DNA from: Ureibacillus manganicus DSM 26584
GTDB taxonomy: Bacteria > Bacillota > Bacilli > Bacillales_A > Planococcaceae
Reading direction: 5' to 3'
Assembly: GCF_000772945.1 (NCBI RefSeq)
Contig: NZ_JPVN01000018.1
Coordinates: 1 to 64,000 of the forward strand
Length of the DNA stretch: 64,000 nt
The notes below the pieces were generated by a model. That model saw only the letters and a program-made list of their open reading frames with translations, made no database searches and was not told the origin of the DNA. Shown here piece by piece: positions 47,954-56,607 of the stretch; the stretch's first letter is position 1; each line of letters begins with the position of its first letter. A program made the position numbers and the translations under genes.

Positions 47954-48433
47954 ATGTTTACTAAACTTAGCTATCAAGGTTCATTACTAGAACAATACGA
48001 GCAAGTAGCAAAACAACTTAACGCATTACTAGACGGTGAAAAAGATGTTATTGCAAATTTAAGTAATGCTTCTGCATTATTAAACCAATTTTTAGATGAA
48101 ATTAATTGGGTTGGCTTTTATTTAATGAAAGATGGTGAACTTGTTTTAGGTCCATTCCAAGGTTTACCTGCGTGTGTGCGCATCGCTGTAGGAAAAGGTG
48201 TTTGTGGAACTGCCGTATCGAAAAAAGAAACAATTGTTGTAGAAGATGTTCATAAATTCCCTGGTCACATCGCTTGTGATGCTGCTTCAAATTCTGAAAT
48301 TGTTATACCTATTATTAAGAATGAAGAAGTAATTGGAGTACTAGATATCGATAGTCCCATTAAAAATCGTTTCTCTGATGAAGATCGAGTTGGACTAGAA
48401 AAGGTAATGGAAGTATTAATTAAACATTTGTAA
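47954..48433 (+). CDS. ytsP: Free methionine-(R)-sulfoxide reductase (GAF domain, YtsP)
   Basis: A 159-residue GAF-domain enzyme. The three catalytic cysteines are present: LPACVRIAVGKGVCGTAV and HIACDAASNSEIVIPI, together with the VLDIDSP strand typical of fRMsr. It reduces free Met-R-sulfoxide with thioredoxin. AAAGGAGAAAG lies before the ATG, 12 bases after hisJ, so the two are co-transcribed. B. subtilis ytsP is in the same place. Confidence 0.93.
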   Translation: MFTKLSYQGSLLEQYEQVAKQLNALLDGEKDVIANLSNASALLNQFLDEINWVGFYLMKDGELVLGPFQGLPACVRIAVGKGVCGTAVSKKETIVVEDVHKFPGHIACDAASNSEIVIPIIKNEEVIGVLDIDSPIKNRFSDEDRVGLEKVMEVLIKHL

Positions 48434-48439
48434 TTAGTA

Positions 48440-48482
48440 AATGGCTGTTTTAAAAGTTACACTTTCAAAACAGCCATTCTAT
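48440..48482. terminator. Bidirectional terminator between ytsP and the GGDEF gene
   Basis: ATGGCTGTTTT at 48441-48451 pairs with AAAACAGCCAT at 48467-48477; T-runs occur on both sides. Confidence 0.9.
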
Positions 48483-48485
48483 TTT

Positions 48486-50360
48486 TTATAGCGATTTTTC
48501 TAATTCTTCATCATATACATAAACTTGGTTTTTACCGTTATTTTTTGAATAATACAATGCAGTATCTGCTTGTAAAAAGATTGTTTGAAAATCAGGACGG
48601 TTATCCATATGCCAAACAATAAGTCCAGCTGAAGTTGTTACGGTTGGATTTGTCACCTTTGGTATTGATTCTACTATGTTTTTAGCCAAACGAACGGATT
48701 CATCATCTAGAATGTTCGGTACATAAACCGCCATTTCTTCTCCACCCCACCGAGCGCAAACTCCTCTTGTACCTACAATCGTATGTAATAATTGGCCGAT
48801 TTGTATTAATACTTCATCACCTACGTGATGTCCATAAGAATCATTCACCCGTTTAAAGTTATCAATATCGATTAGTAAAAACATACCAGAGTCATCTGTT
48901 TTTAATGATTTTTCTACAAAATTATCTAAATAACTTCTTGCATATAACTTTGTTAAATGATCGTGGTCAACCATTTTTTGTAGTTGACTTCGAAGCATTG
49001 AGTTTGCAATTGCTAATGATGAATGATGAATAAGAGATTGCATTAACTTATAGCTATCGAATGAGAAAAAGTAAGCTTCACTATGTAATACAATACTAAA
49101 TCCATAAATTCTTTGTTCAACAATCATAGGTATCGCCATTAAAGATTTATATGGTACATCTTTTGTTATTAATCGGTTAAAATCAGCGATAAACAAGGAA
49201 TCGTGCGTTTTACTGAAATGATTCGAAACATAATCGATGTATTTTGATCCTTCAGTCGTTTTAAAGAAATCAGTACTTGCATCGGTTAATTTCACTGTAC
49301 TATTTTCAAGGAAAACAAAACATAGCTCCATTGGATGAAATGACTTGATTAACTGTTTTTGTAATAGCTTCAACATTTCATTCATGTCTAAATTCATATT
49401 TAGCCGATGAGATGTTTCATTTATTAACTGTAAATCACTAATTAAACGATGCGATTGATGATATAATTTTGCATTTTCAAGCGCATTACCAGAAGCATGT
49501 GCAAGCATACGTATAAAGTTTTTTTGGGTTTCAGAAAAAACATAAGATATCGGCGCTCTTACTTGTAAAATACCGTATATAGCCTGTCTTCCTTTAATAG
49601 GCGCATTTAGCAAATGATAATTTAATTCTTCAACTATTTCTGTTGTAATATTACCAGATACAAACGCTTCTATCGTTGAAGGTCTTTCTGTTAAATAATC
49701 GAATTGTTTAATTGGAATACTTGTTTGTCGATCTTGATCATTTGACAGTATTAATTCCACATGGAATGCTGGAAAGTTTTCTTGAATTGTATTTAAAACA
49801 TTTTCTAAAATAAGATTTATATCCATCGTTGAATGGAACAAATCAGTCATATTGTATAATTTACGGTATTGGTTTTCGTTTAACCTTACCTCATTTGTTT
49901 TTCTTAACATTTGTACTATATTAGCCAAGTACATTAATGTATCTTCAAAAAAATCTGATTCAACAAATTCTTTCCATTTCTCACTTTCTTTGATCAAGAG
50001 CACACTAAAATTTCTGTTCTGTCCCTTCAAAAGGATCATGTGAGTCATATCTTTAAATTCTTCTTTTTCACTGATAAAGTGAGGTACCTCTACAAGAATT
50101 TGTTTTTTAAATAAATTTTCAAATAAAACAGTAGGTATTCCTCTATATTGTAAATCTAAAGACACATGTTCATCGGGACAAATAAGATTTGTTCCTTCGT
50201 TTAGAAGAAAATAACTATATTCAATATCAAGGTGACTTTTCAAAGAGTTTCTTAATAGTTCAAATTGACTATGATTGATAGAAAGTTCATCTACAGATTC
50301 CACACATATTGCAAGTAAATCTGACTTAAAATGAATAATAGATTGCTGATGCACTTTCAT
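48486..50360 (-). CDS. GAF-domain diguanylate cyclase-like protein (YtrP type)
   Basis: A 624-residue cytosolic protein. The N-terminal half holds at least two GAF-like sensor regions (about 10-160 and 180-450, with GILQVRAPISY and SLMAIPMIVEQRIYGF); a GGDEF domain covers about 460-620 (HDHLTKLYARSYL, FLLIDIDNFKRVNDSYGHHVGDEVL). The signature loop is GGEEM instead of GGDEF/GGEEF, and no RxxD inhibitory site precedes it. c-di-GMP synthesis is therefore plausible but not certain. B. subtilis YtrP, at the same locus, has this layout. The ATG at 50360 has AAGGTGG upstream. Confidence 0.87.
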   Translation of the reverse strand: MKVHQQSIIHFKSDLLAICVESVDELSINHSQFELLRNSLKSHLDIEYSYFLLNEGTNLICPDEHVSLDLQYRGIPTVLFENLFKKQILVEVPHFISEKEEFKDMTHMILLKGQNRNFSVLLIKESEKWKEFVESDFFEDTLMYLANIVQMLRKTNEVRLNENQYRKLYNMTDLFHSTMDINLILENVLNTIQENFPAFHVELILSNDQDRQTSIPIKQFDYLTERPSTIEAFVSGNITTEIVEELNYHLLNAPIKGRQAIYGILQVRAPISYVFSETQKNFIRMLAHASGNALENAKLYHQSHRLISDLQLINETSHRLNMNLDMNEMLKLLQKQLIKSFHPMELCFVFLENSTVKLTDASTDFFKTTEGSKYIDYVSNHFSKTHDSLFIADFNRLITKDVPYKSLMAIPMIVEQRIYGFSIVLHSEAYFFSFDSYKLMQSLIHHSSLAIANSMLRSQLQKMVDHDHLTKLYARSYLDNFVEKSLKTDDSGMFLLIDIDNFKRVNDSYGHHVGDEVLIQIGQLLHTIVGTRGVCARWGGEEMAVYVPNILDDESVRLAKNIVESIPKVTNPTVTTSAGLIVWHMDNRPDFQTIFLQADTALYYSKNNGKNQVYVYDEELEKSL

Positions 50361-50566
50361 AAAAACCACCTTTTCTCATAGTAAGTGGGACAAAATTATT
50401 ATAACAATTAACTAAAGTTAAATTATACACTTATTGAGTCTAATTGACTATAAAATTTTGACAATTCGTTTCCATAATTAATTATTATTGTACAACTTTT
50501 ACTAAACCCAAGTGAATATAGTTCATATAATTGTTGTATTATTTAATTTAGAAGTTATATTATTTC

Positions 50567-50595
50567 TTGACTCAAACCTATAATGATTATACAAT
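50567..50595 (+). promoter_or_regulatory. rpsD promoter
   Basis: TTGACT at 50567-50572 and TACAAT at 50590-50595 with a 17-base spacer, a strong sigma-A promoter about 200 bases before rpsD. Confidence 0.75.
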
Positions 50596-50629
50596 GTTCT
50601 TTGTGTAAAATGAATGCAGCAGTTGTATA

Positions 50630-50780
50630 AGCTAGTTTGTATTTTATTCCTCTAAAATCTTTAGACGGTGTATTGTGTAACCCTGTACGGCTGCAAGGGC
50701 GAAGATACATGAAAATAAAATGCCCATTAGTATCGGGTACAACTGGTTTTCTTTGAACACAAAAAAACCAAATTTAAAGG
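50630..50780 (+). ncRNA. Putative S4-binding leader of rpsD
   Basis: A leader of about 190 bases runs from the promoter to rpsD. Pairings can be drawn between CCCT and AGGG around GTACGGCTGC and between TGTAT and ATACA (50672-50713), making a nested stem, followed by a region that could form a pseudoknot with the ribosome site. B. subtilis rpsD is autoregulated by S4 binding such a leader. I infer the same here; no terminator-like structure is seen. Confidence 0.55.
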
Positions 50781-50792
50781 AGGAGACACTCT

Positions 50793-51395
50793 ATGTCTCG
50801 TTATACAGGTCCATCTTGGAAACTTTCTCGTCGCCTTGGTATTTCATTAAGCGGCACAGGTAAAGAATTAGAAAAACGCCCTTATGCACCAGGTCAACAC
50901 GGTCCAAACCAACGTAAAAAATTATCTGAATATGGTTTACAATTACAAGAAAAACAAAAACTTCGCCACATGTATGGTATGAGCGAACGTCAATTCAAAA
51001 ACCTTTTCGATAAAGCTGTAAAAATGAAAGGTGTAGCTGGTGAAAACTTCATGATCCTTCTTGAAACTCGCCTTGACAACCTTGTTTACCGTTTAGGTTT
51101 AGCTCGTACTCGTCGTGCAGCTCGTCAATTAGTTAACCATGGTCACGTTTTAGTTGATGGTAAACGTGTAGACATCCCTTCATTCAGCGTAAAACCAGGT
51201 CAAACGATTTCTCTACGTGAAAAATCTCAAAACCTAGCTGTTATTTCTGAAGCAATCGAAGTAAACAACTTCGTTCCAGAATACTTAACATTCGACGCTG
51301 ACACAAAAGTAGGTACTTTTGTACGTCTTCCAGAGCGTTCTGAATTATCTGCTGAAATTAACGAAGCATTCATCGTTGAGTTCTACTCTCGTTAA
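50793..51395 (+). CDS. rpsD: 30S ribosomal protein S4
   Basis: Primary 16S rRNA-binding protein, 200 residues. It begins [37 protein letters not shown]. The S4 domain sits at about 92-150 ([38 protein letters not shown]). This is the zinc-free type without N-terminal Cys motifs. AAAGGAGGAGAC precedes the ATG. Single gene with its own promoter and terminator; probably autoregulated through its leader. Confidence 0.99.
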   Translation: MSRYTGPSWKLSRRLGISLSGTGKELEKRPYAPGQHGPNQRKKLSEYGLQLQEKQKLRHMYGMSERQFKNLFDKAVKMKGVAGENFMILLETRLDNLVYRLGLARTRRAARQLVNHGHVLVDGKRVDIPSFSVKPGQTISLREKSQNLAVISEAIEVNNFVPEYLTFDADTKVGTFVRLPERSELSAEINEAFIVEFYSR

Positions 51396-51420
51396 TTAAA
51401 TTGCTTCCTTAGAAGCATTC

Positions 51421-51470
51421 AAAAAACCCTAGAAATGTTGATTATACATCAACCTTCTAGGGTTTATTTA
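51421..51470. terminator. Terminator after rpsD
   Basis: AAACCCTAGAA pairs with TTCTAGGGTTT (51424-51434 and 51455-51465), with inner GTTGAT/ATCAAC. A T-run follows on the plus strand, and an A-run precedes, so it may also serve the converging gene. Confidence 0.93.
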
Positions 51471-51487
51471 TTTTTTGTGTAGTTCTA

Positions 51488-51898
51488 TCAATTTAGGTAG
51501 TTTAAAACCCTGCCAACGACTTCTTCGCCTGCATGAACCCATCTATTTTTATTAATAATAGGAGCATCCTTATCCAAAGGTTCTTGGAACTGACTAAATC
51601 CAGTGGCATCAAGTAAAGAATTCTCATCAAAATCTAGACCACAATGGACTACATGTTTGATGACATAAGGAGTTTGAAATTTTATTTCTGCACTGTATGA
51701 ATCAAGCTCTCCACTAGTGACTACGAAAGGTAATCTTAAATAGATTGTGTCACAATCTTTTTTTACTAGAATGGAATCAAAGAACCCTCTGTCATATTCC
51801 CAATAACCTCCAAGACAAAATCCCTCTTTTTTAAGTTTGTCTCGTAAAAATCCAAATGTCGCCTGTTTTCCATCTAAATCTGTTTGTAATGTTAGCAT
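51488..51898 (-). CDS. YugN-like family protein
   Basis: A soluble 136-residue protein resembling the YugN-like family of Bacillales. It has an N-terminal MLTLQTDLDGKQATFGFLRDKLKKEGFCLGGYWEYDRGFFD segment, a mixed beta core, and a C-terminal amphipathic region (WVHAGEEVVGRVLNYL). No catalytic motif is apparent and the function is unknown. I use the ATG at 51898, 11 bases after GGAGG; a TTG at 51916 overlaps that ribosome site. It converges on rpsD. Confidence 0.75.
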   Translation of the reverse strand: MLTLQTDLDGKQATFGFLRDKLKKEGFCLGGYWEYDRGFFDSILVKKDCDTIYLRLPFVVTSGELDSYSAEIKFQTPYVIKHVVHCGLDFDENSLLDATGFSQFQEPLDKDAPIINKNRWVHAGEEVVGRVLNYLN

Positions 51899-52007
51899 CG
51901 GAAATTTCGCCTCCAATAATTTCTCTTTATAGGATAGACAAAATATTATCTACAAATACATAATTTATCTTTTCGAATATTTTAAGATTTTCATAAATGC
52001 ACGGGTT

Positions 52008-53036
52008 TTAAGTGAAGTACTCTAACTTAGCGTCCGGGAAAAATTTCTCCATATATGAATATAGGTGTTCTTTAATATCTTCTTCTTCATCCTTTTGGTA
52101 AATATATTTTCCTATCCCATATTTACCCCATTTATATCTTCTTTTTTCTTCGTCTAATTCAAGTTTTGTCATAGGGTAATTTTTTTCAATGACTCTTTTG
52201 GCTGGCTTTGTAAAACGATGTTGAATAAATTCAAATGTGAGATCTTTTTTCGCTTCTGATGGTAATTCAGCTGCCAGTCGCTCAAACATCTGATAATACC
52301 CATCTTCCCACCCTTCATGGAGATAAATAGGTGCAACAATAAAACCTAACGGGTATCCTGCTCTAGCAACCTTTCCTGCTGCTTCAATCCTTTTCTCTAA
52401 TGGTGAGGTACCAGGCTCAAAGTTTTTAATGATATAGTTTGCGTTGACGCTAAATCGGAATCGTGTCTTCCCGTTATGCTCTGCATCAAGTAAGTGATCC
52501 ACATGGTGAAATTTTGTAACAAACCTTAACTTACCAAGTTCAGACTTTCCAAAATGTTCTATTGCACGTTTTAATGTGTGTGTTAAATGGTCAATACCCA
52601 CAATATCTGAAGTACAGGATGCCTCAAATCTTGTAATCTCAGGCGCCCGTTCTTCCATATATTTGTCTGCTGCCTCCAGAATTTCTTCAACATTTACATA
52701 AGTACGTATATACGGCTTACTGCCCATAGTTGTCTGTAAGTAACAATAATGGCAGTGTCCCATACATCCAGTTGCAAAAGGAATAGCATACTCTGCTGAA
52801 GGCTTTGAAGTATCAAATTTCAAAGTTTTTCTTATTCCTACTACTAGAGTTGACTTAGCCACACGATATTTTTGAAAATCATTGTCACCAGGGAGATTAC
52901 GAATTTGATTGTGCGAGGTCGTTTCTCTAATTTCAATATCCATTTTCTTAAATTTTTCTAATAGCTCTTGTCCTAAAGGATAGTCAAGAGCTTTAGGTTC
53001 AAAAAATACGAGCCTAGGAGTAAATGGTTTATTCAT
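52008..53036 (-). CDS. splB: Spore photoproduct lyase
   Basis: Radical SAM enzyme that directly reverses the spore photoproduct (5-thyminyl-5,6-dihydrothymine) during germination. It is 342 residues. The cluster ligands are C91, C95 and C98 in CMGHCHYC (the CX3CX2C form typical of SPL), and the catalytic Cys141 is present in EASCTSDIVG, the same position as in B. subtilis SplB. It follows splA by 12 bases, so splAB is an operon, normally under forespore sigma-G. Confidence 0.97.
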   Translation of the reverse strand: MNKPFTPRLVFFEPKALDYPLGQELLEKFKKMDIEIRETTSHNQIRNLPGDNDFQKYRVAKSTLVVGIRKTLKFDTSKPSAEYAIPFATGCMGHCHYCYLQTTMGSKPYIRTYVNVEEILEAADKYMEERAPEITRFEASCTSDIVGIDHLTHTLKRAIEHFGKSELGKLRFVTKFHHVDHLLDAEHNGKTRFRFSVNANYIIKNFEPGTSPLEKRIEAAGKVARAGYPLGFIVAPIYLHEGWEDGYYQMFERLAAELPSEAKKDLTFEFIQHRFTKPAKRVIEKNYPMTKLELDEEKRRYKWGKYGIGKYIYQKDEEEDIKEHLYSYMEKFFPDAKLEYFT

Positions 53037-53048
53037 GTATTTGCCCTC

Positions 53049-53282
53049 TTAGTTATTTCCATAATAGTATTTATACGCTTCATTTGCTTCTTCTTCTGTT
53101 GCATACATTGCAAGTTCATTTGTTATTGGGTAGTAATTTTCATACAAAAAAACTGCTAATTCATCAGAACTTTCAGGGTTATTTACGACAGCAGCTGCTT
53201 GTATATTTGCTACATCTTGAGTATGTGGGTTTCTATAGAAAACATAGACAATATCTCCAGCCTGATAGGATTGATTTTCCAT
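53049..53282 (-). CDS. splA: Spore photoproduct lyase operon regulator SplA
   Basis: A 77-residue protein matching SplA of the B. subtilis splAB operon in size, place and sequence character (QAGDIVYVFYRNPHTQDVANIQAA at the N-terminus, ELAVFLYENYYPI in the middle, TEEEANEAYKYY at the end). SplA lowers splB expression in B. subtilis, and a TRAP-like RNA-binding mode has been proposed. AAGGTGAAGTT lies just before the ATG. Confidence 0.9.
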   Translation of the reverse strand: MENQSYQAGDIVYVFYRNPHTQDVANIQAAAVVNNPESSDELAVFLYENYYPITNELAMYATEEEANEAYKYYYGNN

Positions 53283-53379
53283 AACTTCACCTTTTCTTAA
53301 ATTTAGTTGATATTAAAATTTTGTCTAAATATATAAATATTATGATTTCTATATTATGGAAAATTTAATTCCTTGTTGG

Positions 53380-53480
53380 GGATTTGAGCGGGTTTGGGGT
53401 GGAATTGAGCGCCTTTTCGTTAGATACGAGCGACTTTTATGCAGAAACGATCAACTTTAGGGGAGATTTGAGCGACTTCC
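53380..53480. repeat. Degenerate GAGCGACTTT tandem repeats
   Basis: Four to five diverged units of roughly 25-29 bases share the core GAGCGACTTT (near 53386, 53407, 53429, 53452 and 53469), separated by T/A-rich linkers such as GATACG and GAAACG. Non-coding. Related GCGCTACTTATC units occur at 17884-17916. These resemble short intergenic repeats common in this group. Confidence 0.65.
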
Positions 53481-53501
53481 ACGGAAGGAGAGTATTTCTT
53501 G

Positions 53502-53536
53502 CCATAAAAAAAGAAATAGGCCGAATCGACCTATTC
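53502..53536 (-). terminator. Terminator overlapping the stop codon of the CorC/HlyC gene
   Basis: AATAGGCCG at 53515-53523 pairs imperfectly with CGACCTATT at 53527-53535, followed by TCTTTTTTTATGG on the minus strand. The upstream arm overlaps the stop codon of the CDS. Confidence 0.85.
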
Positions 53537-54853
53537 CTCTGTCTCATTATTAGTTTCTTCTAATTTTTCTACTTTTACATAATTAATTTGGTGATCTTCT
53601 TTTTCATAAATTGAAAATGCGTAACCTTCGTAGTGGATAATACTTGCATTTTCTAAATCCATGTCCTGGTTATAATACCAACCACCAATTGTATCGATAT
53701 CATCATTATTAAAGTCAATTTTAAGTAAATCCTCAATATCATCTAGTAATACACTACTATCGAAGATGTAGATTCCTTCGTCCATAATTCTTACATCTGC
53801 GATTTCATCATCATCGAATTCATCATGAATATCTCCAACAATTTCTTCGACAATATCTTCCATAGTTACAAGCCCTGCAGTACCGCCATACTCATCTATA
53901 AGAATGGCAATTGGTGTACGTTCTTTTTGCATTCGGACGAGCAAGTCATTTATTGGTATTGAATCAATTACTTTAATGACAGGGTTAATAAATTGCTCTA
54001 GATTGAAAGTATCTGGTTTAATGCGATTGTTCATGCCTTGTGTTAGGAAATCTTTAATATTGAGAAAGCCTATTATGTTGTCTCGATCTCCCTCAAATAT
54101 AGGATAGCGAGTATATCTTTCTTCGGAAACAATAGTTAATAATTCTTCGAAAGAAACATCATTATAGAAACCTACGATTCTCGTTCTAGGAACCATTATT
54201 TCCCTAGCAATTCTTTCATCAAATTCAAACACATTATTTACGTAATTTAACTCGTTTTGATTGATTTCTCCACTTTTATAACTCTCTGTAAGTAACAAAC
54301 GTAATTCTTCTTCTGTATGGGAAAGCTCACTTTCACTAGCGGGCTTCATACCAAAAATTCCTATTAAAACCCTTGCTGAACCATTTAGGAACCAGATGAA
54401 AGGGAAAAGAATCTTATAAAATACCATTATTGGTTTTGCAAACATTAATGTTACTTGTTCCGCTTTTTGAATCGCAACAGATTTCGGTGCTAATTCACCA
54501 ACTACTACGTGGAAAAAGGTTGCCAGTGCAAATGCCCCTGCAATTGTAAAATAATGAACATAGTCTGGGCCAATACCAATTGAATTAAATAAAGGATGCA
54601 AGAAGATTTCGAAGGTTGATTCACCAACCATACCAATACCTAATGCTGTTACTGTTATCCCTAATTGACAGGCTGATAAGTACTCATCAAGGTGAGATGT
54701 TACATGTTTTGCTGCTTTCGCACCTTTATGCCCTTCTTCCACGAGTTGATCTATACGAGAAGAACGAACTTTAACAATGGCAAACTCTGTTGCTACAAAG
54801 AATGCGGTCAAAATAATTAATATTACAAAAATGGTTAAGTTTAAAGCGGTCAA
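53531..54853 (-). CDS. CorC/HlyC-family transporter (DUF21, CBS pair, CorC_HlyC)
   Basis: 440-residue membrane protein. The DUF21 domain with about four helices covers residues 1-190 (NLTIFVILIILTAFFVATEFAIVKVRSSR at the N-terminus, FHVVVGELAPKSVAIQ), two CBS domains follow (about 210-330, EIMVPRTRIVGFY, EYGGTAGLVTMEDIVEEIVGDIHDEFDDD), then a CorC_HlyC domain to about 430. Relatives export Mg2+ (MpfA/YhdP) or Co2+; the 'hemolysin' name is historical. The start is a TTG; an in-frame TAG precedes it, and the ribosome site is set back behind a hairpin. Confidence 0.9.
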   Translation of the reverse strand: MTALNLTIFVILIILTAFFVATEFAIVKVRSSRIDQLVEEGHKGAKAAKHVTSHLDEYLSACQLGITVTALGIGMVGESTFEIFLHPLFNSIGIGPDYVHYFTIAGAFALATFFHVVVGELAPKSVAIQKAEQVTLMFAKPIMVFYKILFPFIWFLNGSARVLIGIFGMKPASESELSHTEEELRLLLTESYKSGEINQNELNYVNNVFEFDERIAREIMVPRTRIVGFYNDVSFEELLTIVSEERYTRYPIFEGDRDNIIGFLNIKDFLTQGMNNRIKPDTFNLEQFINPVIKVIDSIPINDLLVRMQKERTPIAILIDEYGGTAGLVTMEDIVEEIVGDIHDEFDDDEIADVRIMDEGIYIFDSSVLLDDIEDLLKIDFNNDDIDTIGGWYYNQDMDLENASIIHYEGYAFSIYEKEDHQINYVKVEKLEETNNETEE

Positions 54854-54893
54854 CTATTTGTCTTACTTAATGATAAGTAAGACTCCACCTCCT
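54853..54893 (-). promoter_or_regulatory. Ribosome binding site separated from the start codon by a perfect hairpin
   Basis: Reading the minus strand: AGGAGGTGGA (54893-54884), then a perfect 10-bp stem GTCTTACTTA/TAAGTAAGAC with a TCAT loop (54883-54860), then AAATAG and the TTG start. Linear spacing from AGGAGG to TTG is 34 bases; with the hairpin folded out it is 10. The fold may bring the ribosome site into place, or act as a switch. Confidence 0.7.
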
Positions 54894-55138
54894 GAATAAT
54901 AAGTTTTTATTTATAATTTTCGGAATTTTACAAAATCTTAGTGTGTGGTCCCCATCAGAAACACCCCAATTCATTACAATCTAGTAAATAGAATATCGTG
55001 AAATCCATGCCAAATCAAACATTCTTGTTTATAAGTCAAAAAATCTCCACTAATAAACATTATAACATTGGATTTTTACTAAAAATTGAAACCAATTTTA
55101 GCTCCAATCGTATAGAACCTACCGGATAAGGAATGGAA
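54894..55138. other. Leader/spacer upstream of the CorC/HlyC gene
   Basis: About 245 AT-rich bases between the gntP terminator and the CorC/HlyC ribosome site. I looked for an M-box-type magnesium riboswitch because of the downstream transporter and did not recognise one. No gene is seen. Confidence 0.5.
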
Positions 55139-55188
55139 TTAAAAAAGACACAAGTTAAAAAGGTTTTCCCTTTTTACCGTGTCTTTTA
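55139..55188 (-). terminator. Terminator after the GntP-family permease gene
   Basis: AAAAGACAC...AAAAAGG pairs with CCTTTTT...GTGTCTTTT across 55143-55187, with T-rich sequence following on the minus strand. Confidence 0.88.
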
Positions 55189-55201
55189 GTTAAGCAAAAA
55201 T

Positions 55202-56521
55202 TCAGATAAACATATCAAGAACTAATATTCCAATTAATCCAATAATGGAAACAATTGACGTTAGTACTGTCCAAGTTTTAAATGTTTTCCCCATAGACAT
55301 GTTAAAGTATTCTTTAACAATCCAGAAACCCGCATCGTTAACGTGTGAAAACCCTACACTTCCTGCACCTGCAGCTAAAGTCATTAGTTCAGGACTAGCA
55401 CCTGTTACAGCAACAATTGGTAATGCAATACCGGCAGCTGTCATACCAGCAACTGTGGCAGATCCTAGTGCAACACGTAATACAGCTCCAATTACCCAAA
55501 CTAACAAAATTGGTGATAATGTTGTTCCTTCCATAAGGCCAGCAATATATTCATCAATACCGCTATCGAGCAAAACTTGTTTGAACGCACCACCACCAGC
55601 GATTATTAATAATATTAGCGCGATACCTGCAGTTGCTTCTGCAAATGAGTTCATAATCTCTTTCATATTTTTACCGCGACTAATCCCAAAAGTAAACATA
55701 GCAACGATTACCGAAATTAATAAAGCCGTACTGGACGTTCCAATAAAATCAGTAAATGGACGTATTGGAGAATTAGGAGTTGCAAGTTCTACAACTGATT
55801 TAAGTGCAATTAATATTACCGGTAAAATGGCAGTGAAAATACTAGCACCAAAGCCTGGCAGTTCATGTTCTTCAAATTGTTTTGTAGTAAAGAGGCCTTT
55901 CGGAATTTCTACTTCCAAATCTTCTTTTTTAAACAATTTTGTAAATAATGGTCCAGCAATAATAATGGCAGGAATCGCAATAATAACACCCCAAATTACT
56001 ACTTGACCTATATTTGCTCCAAAAATTTCTGCAATTGCTGTTGGACCTGGATGAGGTGGAACAAATCCGTGCATAGTAATCAATGCTGTAATTACAGGAA
56101 TTCCTATATATAAAATTGGTACACCTGCAGCAACAGCTATCGTAAATACTAATGGTACTAAAATAACAACCCCTGTTTCAAAGAATAAAGCAATCCCTAC
56201 AATAGAAGCTGTTATAACGGATGCTAATTGAACACGTTTTTTCCCAAAAACTTTTAACATAGTATTGGCTATTCGATAAGCACCACCGGAGTCAGTCATT
56301 AATTTCCCTAACACTGCCCCAAAAATAATAACCATCGTTAAACTACCTAATGATGAACCTAACCCACTCTGAACAGAAGCCATTGCATCTGCGGGTGACA
56401 TTCCTTCTAAAACCCCAACTAATAATGATGCAATAATTAACGAGATAAAAGCGTTTAATTTTAATACCATCATTAATATTAATAAAAGTATAACTCCTAT
56501 AACAATCGATATTATTGGCAT
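55202..56521 (-). CDS. GntP-family sugar-acid permease
   Basis: A 439-residue permease with 12-14 hydrophobic segments. GntP family features: GSLTMVIIFGAVLGKLMTDSGGAYRIA, the HGFVPPHPGPTAIA loop, GGGAFKQVLLDSGI, and GSATVAGMTAAGIALPIV with SHVNDAGFWIVKEYF near the end. The family takes up gluconate, glycerate, erythronate or threonate by proton symport. It is the last gene of the dehydrogenase-kinase-permease operon, so its substrate is probably a four-carbon aldonic acid. AGAGAGGAAA precedes the ATG. Confidence 0.9.
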   Translation of the reverse strand: MPIISIVIGVILLLILMMVLKLNAFISLIIASLLVGVLEGMSPADAMASVQSGLGSSLGSLTMVIIFGAVLGKLMTDSGGAYRIANTMLKVFGKKRVQLASVITASIVGIALFFETGVVILVPLVFTIAVAAGVPILYIGIPVITALITMHGFVPPHPGPTAIAEIFGANIGQVVIWGVIIAIPAIIIAGPLFTKLFKKEDLEVEIPKGLFTTKQFEEHELPGFGASIFTAILPVILIALKSVVELATPNSPIRPFTDFIGTSSTALLISVIVAMFTFGISRGKNMKEIMNSFAEATAGIALILLIIAGGGAFKQVLLDSGIDEYIAGLMEGTTLSPILLVWVIGAVLRVALGSATVAGMTAAGIALPIVAVTGASPELMTLAAGAGSVGFSHVNDAGFWIVKEYFNMSMGKTFKTWTVLTSIVSIIGLIGILVLDMFI

Positions 56522-56607
56522 ATTTTTCCTCTCTCTAACTTAAGTTTTGCTGCATTTAGCAACTCCTTTGAATTCTTTTATTTCATTTCAGTAGCGATTC
56601 TCAATTC

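Noticed and set aside
53283-53350. Sigma-G promoter of splA
   Set aside because: One is expected from B. subtilis, but no convincing pair of hexamers could be placed in this AT-rich stretch.
54894-55138. Magnesium riboswitch (M-box) before the CorC/HlyC gene
   Set aside because: I could not find the conserved M-box core, and only the ribosome-site hairpin is convincing.
55245-56006. Plus-strand open frame of 253 codons antisense to the GntP permease
   Set aside because: It is a shadow of a hydrophobic coding sequence, with no ribosome site or recognisable domain.
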